Shown here: in pieces, positions 1 through 5,422 of the stretch
How the letters are laid out: every line of letters begins with the position of its first letter
Numbering within the stretch: position 1 is the stretch's first letter
From: Flemingiibacterium sp045579105
GTDB lineage: Bacteria > Bacillota > Clostridia > Oscillospirales > CAG-272
NCBI GenBank assembly: GCA_045579105.1
Contig: JAZNLM010000007.1
Location: 1-9,896, forward strand
Length of the DNA: 9,896 nt
Direction: 5' to 3'
Program-made: the position numbers and the translations under genes
The notes under the pieces: model-generated
What the model was told of the DNA's origin: nothing
Database searches by the model: none
What the model saw: only the letters and a program-made list of their open reading frames with translations

Positions 1-23
1 TTTATCTTGTCGGGCATAAATTA

Positions 24-48
24 AGAGTGGGTTTTGTCAACCCACTCT
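24..48 (-). other. Perfect 10-bp stem-loop at the left edge
   Basis: AGAGTGGGTT (24-33) and AACCCACTCT (39-48) are perfect inverted repeats around a 5-nt loop. On the minus strand the stem lies about 20 nt after the predicted start of the promoter at 74-102. It is followed by the weakly T-rich TTAATTTAT and an ATG at 17-15. It could be a leader stem, a weak terminator or the end of a very short RNA. A Shine-Dalgarno-like AAAGGAG (53-47) overlaps its 5' edge. Confidence 0.5.
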
Positions 49-73
49 CCTTTATACTTAATCTTACATTAAC

Positions 74-102
74 AGTATATCACAACTTTTTATAAAATGC
101 AA
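74..102 (-). promoter_or_regulatory. SigA-type promoter reading leftward out of the window
   Basis: On the minus strand TTGCAT (102-97) is followed after exactly 17 bp by TATACT (79-74), a good housekeeping promoter. It begins about 35 bp past the dxs stop codon, so it should drive a separate transcript starting near position 67 and running off the left edge. It implies another minus-strand gene or a small RNA to the left. Seen directly from sequence; activity is inferred. Confidence 0.55.
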
Positions 103-136
103 CCCTTTTTTGAAAAAAGTTTGATTTTAGACTGTT

Positions 137-1984
137 TTACCTGCTAAGTGCCGCCAAAATGTCCGAAACCGCGCCTTCGGCAGTAAGTCCACACTCATGT
201 GAAAGCGTTTCCACGTCGCCATGTGGCAGATAACCTTCTATCGCGCGAATGATAACTTTAGCCGATGAGCCGCTCGCCGCATACGCCGTCGCAAGCTTTT
301 CACCAACACCGCCGCTTCGTATTCCCTCTTCAAAGACGTAAATCACCCTAGCCCCCTTTGAAAGCTCAATTAGTTCGTCCGCAGCAATGGGATAGATACG
401 CACAAGCTTGACCACACGCACCGAAAGCTTCACCAACAGAGCCTCTGCCGCGCGCATAGCCTCGTCCGTAATTCTGCCGTATGTTACGATTACGATATCC
501 GCACCGTCCTCGCCGCTGTACGTAAAGCCGTCCCCCTCGCGCATCGGGAGCTTAACAGCGTTTTCGTGTTCACTGCCCTTTGGATAACGAATAACGGCAA
601 GTTCATTTTTCTCAAACGCCGCAGGAATTATCCTCTCAAGCTCGTCGTATGTTTCGGGCGAGTATATATTGACTCCGGGAATCGATGAAAACATAGCGTA
701 GTCGAATATGCCCTGATGCGTCACACCGTCACCGGCGACAATCCCCGCGCGGTCTATACAGAGTACAAGCGGCAGTTTCTGCAGAGAGATGTCGTGCAGC
801 ATCTGATCGTACACGCGCTGTGAAAACGTGGAATACAATGCCACGCACGGCTTCATTCCACGTACTGCAAGTCCGCCGGCAAACGTAATAGCGTGTTCCT
901 CGGCAATTCCTACATCGAAAAGGCGCTCGCCGAACTCCTGCTTAAATCTGCCAAGTCCCGTTCCGTCACACATCGCCGCGGTAATAGCGCATATTTTTTC
1001 GTCCTTTGCCGCAAGAGAGCACAGAATATCTCCCACTCGTGTGGAAAAACTTTCCGCCCCCCCGTCTCCGGCACCAAGCTCAGCATCAAAGCCACCGACA
1101 CCATGGTATTTACCCGGCTCGTTTTCGGCGTACACGTAACCCTTACCCTTCGTGGTGGTCATATGAACCACGCAGCAACGGTGCTTTCCCTTCGCTTCCC
1201 CCAGCACGCGCGTGAGCTTTTTAACGTTATGACCGTCGACCGGACCGAGATATACAAGCCCTAGGTCCTCGAAAAACGTATCTTTTATAAACACACGTTT
1301 GATAGTATCCTTTATTGTTTTGGAAAACTTTGCAAGCGGCTTACCTATAAGCGGTATTGCGGAGAGAAAAAGCTCAAACTTTCGTTTGAATGTAAAATAT
1401 CCGTTACTTGTGCGTATGCGCGAGAGGTACTCGTGAAGTCCCCCTACGTTACTTGAAATTGACATCTGATTGTCGTTTATGAGAATAACCAGGTCAAGCT
1501 CCTTGCTGGCGCAGTTATTGAGTGCCTCGTAAACCATTCCGTTAGTGAGCGAGCCGTCGCCAATGACAGCAACAGTACATCTTCCGTTTCCCTCAAGCTT
1601 GTTCGCGGTGGCAATTCCGAGTGCCGCCGAGATAGACGCGCCCGAATGCCCCTCAGATAAAACATCAAACTCGCTTTCTCCACGGTTCACAAAACCAGAT
1701 ATGCCCCCAAAGGTGCGAAGCGTATGGAAGTTTTCATAGCGTCCAGTGAGAAGCTTGTGAGTGTAGCACTGGTGTCCGACGTCGAAAACTATGCTGTCGC
1801 TTGGACAGTCGTACACACGGTGAAGCGCAATAGTAGCCTCAACCATACCAAGGTTTGAAGCGAGATGACCGCCCCTGTCTGCAACGGTTTTTATTATGGT
1901 TTCCCGTATCTCGCTGCAAAGCTCCTGTATTTCCCTATCGTCAAGCGCACGCACATCTGACGGGTGTTTTATATTTTCAAGCAT
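137..1984 (-). CDS. dxs: 1-deoxy-D-xylulose-5-phosphate synthase
   Basis: This cytoplasmic thiamine-diphosphate enzyme condenses pyruvate with glyceraldehyde 3-phosphate to give DXP and CO2, the first step of the MEP isoprenoid pathway; DXP also feeds thiamine and pyridoxal synthesis. The 615 residues match the usual family length (about 620). Visible signatures are H40 in RGGHLASNLG, DVGHQCY at 68-74, the ThDP/Mg motif GDGSLTNGM at 142-150 with N170, and the catalytic glutamate E362 in GIAEEHA. Further matches are TFSQRVYDQMLHD (386-398), DRAGIVAGDGVTHQG (411-425) and the C-terminal SGGVGEK (557-563), covering the N-terminal, Pyr and transketolase C domains in order. The ATG at 1984 follows GAGAGGG at suitable spacing and lies about 27 nt from the predicted transcription start. 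The gene appears monocistronic: it has its own promoter, and another promoter begins just past its stop. No frame disruption is seen. Confidence 0.97.
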   Translation of the reverse strand: MLENIKHPSDVRALDDREIQELCSEIRETIIKTVADRGGHLASNLGMVEATIALHRVYDCPSDSIVFDVGHQCYTHKLLTGRYENFHTLRTFGGISGFVNRGESEFDVLSEGHSGASISAALGIATANKLEGNGRCTVAVIGDGSLTNGMVYEALNNCASKELDLVILINDNQMSISSNVGGLHEYLSRIRTSNGYFTFKRKFELFLSAIPLIGKPLAKFSKTIKDTIKRVFIKDTFFEDLGLVYLGPVDGHNVKKLTRVLGEAKGKHRCCVVHMTTTKGKGYVYAENEPGKYHGVGGFDAELGAGDGGAESFSTRVGDILCSLAAKDEKICAITAAMCDGTGLGRFKQEFGERLFDVGIAEEHAITFAGGLAVRGMKPCVALYSTFSQRVYDQMLHDISLQKLPLVLCIDRAGIVAGDGVTHQGIFDYAMFSSIPGVNIYSPETYDELERIIPAAFEKNELAVIRYPKGSEHENAVKLPMREGDGFTYSGEDGADIVIVTYGRITDEAMRAAEALLVKLSVRVVKLVRIYPIAADELIELSKGARVIYVFEEGIRSGGVGEKLATAYAASGSSAKVIIRAIEGYLPHGDVETLSHECGLTAEGAVSDILAALSR

Positions 1985-2017
1985 ATTCGCCCTCTCGCCG
2001 TTTCAGTTTATACATAC

Positions 2018-2046
2018 ATTATATATTATAGGCACACTTTTGTCAA
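2018..2046 (-). promoter_or_regulatory. Near-perfect SigA promoter of dxs
   Basis: The minus strand has TTGACA (2046-2041), a 17-bp spacer and TATAAT (2023-2018), matching the consensus at all twelve bases. Predicted transcription starts near 2011, giving a leader of about 27 nt before the dxs ATG. That leaves no room for a riboswitch, so dxs is probably expressed strongly and constitutively. Confidence 0.85.
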
Positions 2047-2083
2047 GGCAAGCGCATATTTTGTACTGCCGACAATGTTCACC

Positions 2084-2115
2084 ACCTGACGCTCCAGGTT
2101 AGCAAGGCTAATCTG
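2084..2115. repeat. Two overlapping, mutually exclusive short inverted repeats
   Basis: CAGGTTAGC (2095-2103) pairs with GCTAATCTG (2107-2115), nine pairs with one G-T wobble on the plus strand and an AAG loop. ACCTG (2084-2088) can instead pair with CAGGT (2095-2099). They lie in the non-coding stretch between the terminator at 2155-2187 and the dxs promoter. No gene is seen here. The pattern resembles a fragment of a dispersed intergenic repeat, which cannot be tested from one window. Confidence 0.35.
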
Positions 2116-2154
2116 CCACGCCCCTACAGTATGCATTGCGTCAAATCAAAGATA

Positions 2155-2187
2155 CAAAAAAACATCCCCCGGGCAAGCCCGAGGGAT
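2155..2187 (-). terminator. Rho-independent terminator of the oxidoreductase/TIM-barrel operon
   Basis: On the minus strand a GC-rich stem of about 10 bp (2187-2164, one G-U wobble, CTTG loop) is followed by a run of seven T (2162-2156). It starts only a few bases past the stop codon at 2195-2197. It closes the two-gene operon and separates it from dxs. Confidence 0.9.
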
Positions 2188-2194
2188 ATAATGA

Positions 2195-3046
2195 TTATTC
2201 AGCATCCGCCTCTGCCATCCACTTTTTGAGAAGATCTCTTGTAGCGGCAATATCCTTGATAAGCTGCTCGTCATCATCCTTGATCTCACGTTCAATGGTA
2301 AACGGACCGGTGTAACCGAGCTCCTTAAATCTCTTGATGACTGCAGGAAGATTAGCCTTGCCGTCGCCCGCACGTACTTCCTTGCCGAGCTTCATACCGT
2401 CGGTAGGATAGAATCCGTCCTTGATGTGAGTGTTCATAACGTAGCTTCCGTATACATCAAGCGCGTCAAGGGTGTTTGCCTTTCCGTAGAGAATAAGATT
2501 CGCGGTATCGAAGTTGATACCGAGATTGTCAAGCTCTATAGCCTGAATAGTACGAAGCATAGTTACGGGAGTTTCCTGACCGGTTTCAAAGAGGAAATTC
2601 TGTCCCTTTTCAGCATAATACTTACAGATCTTGCGAAGTGCCGCAACAGTTCCCCAGAAATCGGTGTTGTCGGGATTTTCGGGAATAAAGCCAACGTGAG
2701 TTGCGATATTCTTAACGCCGATTTTTTCTGCAAAATCAGACGCCAAAAGCAGCTGATTAACACGCGAATCCCTGTATGCCGGCGGGACAATACCAAGCGT
2801 TGACGGACCGTATGTAAAGTTCCACTCCTTTGGTCCATCCCAACCTGCCCAGAGAAGCGAAATCTCAAAGCCGGGATTTGCCGCGATAGCTGCATTTACC
2901 TTCTCTGCCATTTCATCATTATAAAGACTCATATCCCAAACGCAGAGCTGGCAGGACTCAAAGCCCATATCGGCAGCCTGCTTTATTTTGTCAGCGATTT
3001 CAAATTTCTTGCTCAGTCCAATGAGTACACCAATTTTGTTGTTCAT
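2195..3046 (-). CDS. Sugar phosphate isomerase/epimerase-like TIM-barrel protein
   Basis: A 283-residue protein of the xylose-isomerase-like TIM-barrel (AP endonuclease 2) family, which includes IolE, tagatose epimerases and some keto-glycoside-processing enzymes. Candidate divalent-metal ligands occur in the usual order: E154 (FLFETGQET), D180 (GINFDTAN), H207 (NTHIKDG) and E252 (FTIEREI), with a conserved-type H117 in ATHVGF. The start is the ATG at 3046, because the minus-strand ribosome binding site GAGGAGAAA (3059-3051) sits 5 nt before it; a GTG at 3061 lies inside that site and is unlikely. The upstream oxidoreductase ends at 3058, 11 bp away, and its stop codon is part of this binding site, indicating translational coupling. 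No signal peptide is seen. The substrate is unknown; a sugar or keto-sugar made by the neighbouring oxidoreductase is the most likely partner. Confidence 0.85.
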   Translation of the reverse strand: MNNKIGVLIGLSKKFEIADKIKQAADMGFESCQLCVWDMSLYNDEMAEKVNAAIAANPGFEISLLWAGWDGPKEWNFTYGPSTLGIVPPAYRDSRVNQLLLASDFAEKIGVKNIATHVGFIPENPDNTDFWGTVAALRKICKYYAEKGQNFLFETGQETPVTMLRTIQAIELDNLGINFDTANLILYGKANTLDALDVYGSYVMNTHIKDGFYPTDGMKLGKEVRAGDGKANLPAVIKRFKELGYTGPFTIEREIKDDDEQLIKDIAATRDLLKKWMAEADAE

Positions 3047-3050
3047 AGTA

Positions 3051-3059
3051 TTTCTCCTC
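3051..3059 (-). promoter_or_regulatory. Ribosome binding site deciding the TIM-barrel start
   Basis: On the minus strand GAGGAGAAA lies 5 nt before the ATG at 3046 and overlaps the TGA stop of the oxidoreductase (3060-3058). It favours 3046 over the upstream in-frame GTG and suggests that ribosomes finishing the first gene reinitiate on the second. Confidence 0.85.
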
Positions 3060-4074
3060 ACATTTCAATATTTGCACCGTCGAGTGCCGCACTCTCGCGA
3101 AGCTTCTCGATAGCTTTTACGCTCACGCAGGTGCTCTCGGGCGTACAAACGTCGTTTTCCTTTTCAGGATTAAGTATAAGCCCGATCATATAACGAAGCT
3201 CCTCGACATATCCGTCAGCCTTCGGCAGCTCAAGTGCATACGGCTCTCCCTCATCGGGATATACCGTTGCCACGCCGGCTTCAAATACGATGCTCGCTTT
3301 CTCAAAACGCACTCTGTAGCCCATTTTGAACTTCGATGTGGCACTCTCTCCCCACGAACCCATAATCGAAACCATTACATCATCGTAAAGCATTCTCGTG
3401 TTAACCACAGTCCATTTAACGTGTGTATCCTGCGTTGTGGCGCTTACCGCCTTGGGATCACCAAGAAGATATCTCACAACGTCCACATCGTGCAGATGTA
3501 AGTCGAGGATACAACCACCGCTTTTGTTTGTGTCCTCGTACCAATTTTCAAAGCTCCATTTCGGCTGCGCGCTTATTCTCTCCATAAAAACATGTCTTAT
3601 TTTGCCGAAAGTGCCCTTGTCAATGCACTCCTTAATATATGAATATGCCGGCCAGAATCGTATACACTGTGCCACCATAAAACGATTTCCCGTCTGGTTG
3701 TGAACTTCTATCATTTCCTTACAGTCATCAGAGGAAAGCGCCATGGGCTTTTCCGACAGCACGTGCTTGCCCGCACGCATAAACTTTATCGCATATTCCT
3801 TATGAAGATATGTAGGCAGACAGATATCCACCATATCAAACTCTTCGTTTGCAAGAAGCTCATCGGCACTCGTATACTTATGTATGTCATCAGTGAGCGC
3901 GTTTTTGTCATCTGAAAGATTTATGCTGACCGCGGACACGAATCTTGCCGGATCCACATCACATACCGCAACGAGTTTTACCGGAACGCCGTCCTCGATA
4001 AGTTGTTTATAACCTTTATAGTGCGTCCTGGCAATTCCGCCAAAGCCAACTATGGCAACTCTTACCTCTTTCAT
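3058..4074 (-). CDS. Gfo/Idh/MocA-family NAD(P)-dependent oxidoreductase
   Basis: A 338-residue soluble dehydrogenase of the Gfo/Idh/MocA family, whose members oxidise or reduce sugars, inositols and glycosides with NAD(P). The N-terminal Rossmann fold starts at residue 4 with the glycine motif VGFGGIA (9-15). The acidic end of the second strand is VCDVD (37-41), with D39 and D41 favouring NAD over NADP. The family EKP motif is SEKPMA (107-112), and its Lys109 is the usual catalytic lysine. The second catalytic segment, GGCILDLHLHDVDVVRYL (186-203), has H195 and D191 in place. Length is normal. The ATG at 4074 has only a modest ribosome binding site (GGTGAA). It is first in its operon and drives the TIM-barrel gene 11 bp downstream. 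That pairing recurs in inositol and keto-glycoside pathways, but the substrate cannot be named from sequence. Confidence 0.9.
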   Translation of the reverse strand: MKEVRVAIVGFGGIARTHYKGYKQLIEDGVPVKLVAVCDVDPARFVSAVSINLSDDKNALTDDIHKYTSADELLANEEFDMVDICLPTYLHKEYAIKFMRAGKHVLSEKPMALSSDDCKEMIEVHNQTGNRFMVAQCIRFWPAYSYIKECIDKGTFGKIRHVFMERISAQPKWSFENWYEDTNKSGGCILDLHLHDVDVVRYLLGDPKAVSATTQDTHVKWTVVNTRMLYDDVMVSIMGSWGESATSKFKMGYRVRFEKASIVFEAGVATVYPDEGEPYALELPKADGYVEELRYMIGLILNPEKENDVCTPESTCVSVKAIEKLRESAALDGANIEM

Positions 4075-4088
4075 TGCTGTTCACCGTC

Positions 4089-4113
4089 AGATTTTTCTTA
4101 AAAGAAAAAATCT
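4089..4113 (-). other. AT-rich stem in the oxidoreductase leader
   Basis: AGATTTTTCTT (4089-4099) is nearly complementary to AAGAAAAAATCT (4102-4113), giving a stem of about 10 pairs with one bulged base. It would form in the leader RNA about 15 nt before the ATG at 4074. It is weak because of its AT content. It could tune translation, but there is no evidence for a ligand. Confidence 0.35.
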
Positions 4114-4131
4114 TGCCTTTCATTTAGTTTG

Positions 4132-4231
4132 ATTGTATACCAGCAAAGGCATTGGGAAAATGGAACCTTTGTGCTAAAAAATATCCATATGAAACAAAAA
4201 TCGCGCCTTTACCTAATTTTATTGTATACAA
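4132..4231. promoter_or_regulatory. Candidate operator pair, ATTGTATAC repeats
   Basis: ATTGTATAC occurs at 4132-4140 and again at 4221-4229, 89 bp apart, each followed by a CAGCAAA-like tail. The second copy forms TTGTATACAA over the -10 box of the minus-strand promoter; the first lies in the leader. The GTATAC core resembles operators of the FadR branch of GntR regulators such as UxuR and ExuR (known family feature). Binding here is inferred, and no regulator gene is in the window. Confidence 0.45.
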
Positions 4232-4249
4232 AATACAGCAAATTGTCAA
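4221..4249 (-). promoter_or_regulatory. Promoter of the oxidoreductase/TIM-barrel operon
   Basis: The minus strand carries a perfect TTGACA (4249-4244), a 17-bp spacer and TACAAT (4226-4221). Predicted start is near 4214, giving a leader of about 140 nt. The -10 box is embedded in the 10-bp palindrome TTGTATACAA (4222-4231), a good position for a repressor to block transcription. Confidence 0.75.
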
Positions 4250-4531
4250 GAACTTATCTTGCTCGCTTTTATCACAATCTTGCCATCAGGAGAAAAATAT
4301 CAAAAGCACACATTCCTCTATCTCAAGTGCTTTATTCAGAAAATTTTTAGATTTTCACATTTCTGCAGCTACCCCCGCTTTCTGCGTTGATTATACATTG
4401 TAGGAGCGCCAAATACAATAAATTGTTGACCAATATTTTCGTGTTCTCCCACAATTTTTCTTATATGAGTACCACTCACCACCCCGTCCGTTGAGCAGTT
4501 GATTTGTCCATTAAAACCGTTGATTTATGTC

Positions 4532-4559
4532 TTGAATTTTTCAGAGATAAGTATATACT
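4532..4559 (+). promoter_or_regulatory. Probable promoter of the SGNH/rhamnosidase/RpiB-like operon
   Basis: TTGAAT (4532-4537) lies 16 bp before TATACT (4554-4559), giving a start near 4566 and a leader of about 109 nt. Another -10-like TATAAT sits at 4572-4577 but has no matching -35. The overlapping direct repeats at 4543-4597 suggest regulated use. Confidence 0.5.
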
Positions 4560-4597
4560 ATAAATGTATACTATAATTCGGAGATAGGTGTATACTG
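4543..4597 (+). repeat. Direct repeats with GTATAC cores at the rightward promoter
   Basis: AGAGATAAGTATATACTA (4543-4560) and GGAGATAGGTGTATACTG (4580-4597) match at 14 of 18 positions, and every difference is an A/G exchange. A third related core, ATGTATACTATA, lies between them at 4564-4575. The first copy covers the -10 box of the candidate promoter. The arrangement fits a multi-site operator. Confidence 0.5.
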
Positions 4598-4674
4598 CAG
4601 CTATATATTGTGATTTAAAGATAAATTTATAGCTTAAGTAAGTCAAGTCATAACCAAAAAGGAGCGCAACAATT

Positions 4675-5409
4675 ATGGCAATGAAAGTCGTTTCCCTGCT
4701 TAAAGAGAAAAATTCAGACGCATATCACAAACGGCCCGTAACCGTGGGTTTCCTTGGCGACAGCGTAACAAACGGCTGCTTCGAGGTTCACCCCACAAAG
4801 CCAAACGGGGATGCTTTTGACGTGGTTTTCGACACAGAAAACGGATACGTGACAAAGGTGCGCAAAATACTCACCACTCTTTATCCCGAGGCGCAGATTA
4901 ACATTATAAATGCAGGCATATCGGGCGATAACGCTCCAAATGCACTACAGCGAATGGACCGTGACCTTCTGCCCTTTAACCCCGACTTAACCGTCGTTTG
5001 TTTCGGTCTTAACGACTGCTGCGAGGGAGAAGCAGGGCTTCAGAAATACAGTGATGCGCTCGTTGCCATTATCAAAAAGCTTCAGGCGGCAGGCAGTGAG
5101 GTTATCCTTATGACTCCCCAGCCCATTTGCACACGCGTGCATACACAGATTGAAGGCGATGCGCTGCGCAAATTTGCAGACGACCTTGTAAAAAATTTTG
5201 AAGGTGGCGTGTTTGGGAAATATATGCAGGCAGCGCGTGATGCCGCGAAAACATGTGGCGTTGTCGTATGTGACTGCTATGAAAAATGGATTAAGATGTA
5301 TGAGAACGGTGTTGATATAACAAGTCTTCTCGCAAACTATCTCAACCATCCTATAAGAGATATGCACTGGCTTTTTGCCGTGTCCCTTGTAGAAACTATG
5401 TTTAACTGA
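4675..5409 (+). CDS. SGNH/GDSL-family hydrolase, probable intracellular carbohydrate esterase
   Basis: A 244-residue SGNH hydrolase, a serine-esterase fold often used to remove acetyl or other acyl groups from sugars. Block I is FLGDSVTNG (26-34) with nucleophile Ser30; block II is NAGISGD (79-85) with Gly82; block III is GLNDC (111-115) with Asn113; block V contains NHP (224-226) with His225. The usual Asp three residues before the histidine is Tyr222, so the triad may be a dyad or use another acid. No signal peptide is present, so it probably acts in the cytoplasm. The first ATG at 4675 is chosen because AAGGAG (4659-4664) lies 10 nt upstream; a second ATG two codons later is less well spaced. 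It is first in an operon, ending 13 bp before the rhamnosidase, which suggests deacylation of an imported rhamnoside. Exact substrate unknown. Confidence 0.85.
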   Translation: MAMKVVSLLKEKNSDAYHKRPVTVGFLGDSVTNGCFEVHPTKPNGDAFDVVFDTENGYVTKVRKILTTLYPEAQINIINAGISGDNAPNALQRMDRDLLPFNPDLTVVCFGLNDCCEGEAGLQKYSDALVAIIKKLQAAGSEVILMTPQPICTRVHTQIEGDALRKFADDLVKNFEGGVFGKYMQAARDAAKTCGVVVCDCYEKWIKMYENGVDITSLLANYLNHPIRDMHWLFAVSLVETMFN

Positions 5410-5422
5410 ACGGAGGAGCCGC

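Larger units (their letters stand above)
4075..4674. other. 600-bp divergent control region without a gene
   Basis: This AT-rich stretch separates the leftward and rightward sugar operons. It holds the promoter at 4221-4249, a probable rightward promoter at 4532-4559, four GTATAC cores (4135, 4224, 4566, 4590), the leader stem at 4089-4113 and a loose 6-bp inverted repeat CAAAGG/CCTTTG (4144-4171). Short open frames at 4129-4403 have no ribosome binding site and low-complexity AT-driven composition. I see no RNA gene in it. Confidence 0.7.

Noticed and set aside
105..119. CTTTTTT/AAAAAAG inverted repeat as a dxs terminator
   Set aside because: The stem is only A-T apart from its last pair and the centre is one base; too weak to call.
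893..1264. Plus-strand frames opposite dxs
   Set aside because: dxs is intact with catalytic motifs throughout; these are shadows.
3047..3061. GTG start at 3061 for the TIM-barrel protein
   Set aside because: It lies within the ribosome binding site of the ATG at 3046, which has ideal spacing.
4129..4403. Small plus-strand frames in the divergent control region
   Set aside because: No ribosome binding site, overlap with the predicted leftward promoter and leader, and AT-driven composition.
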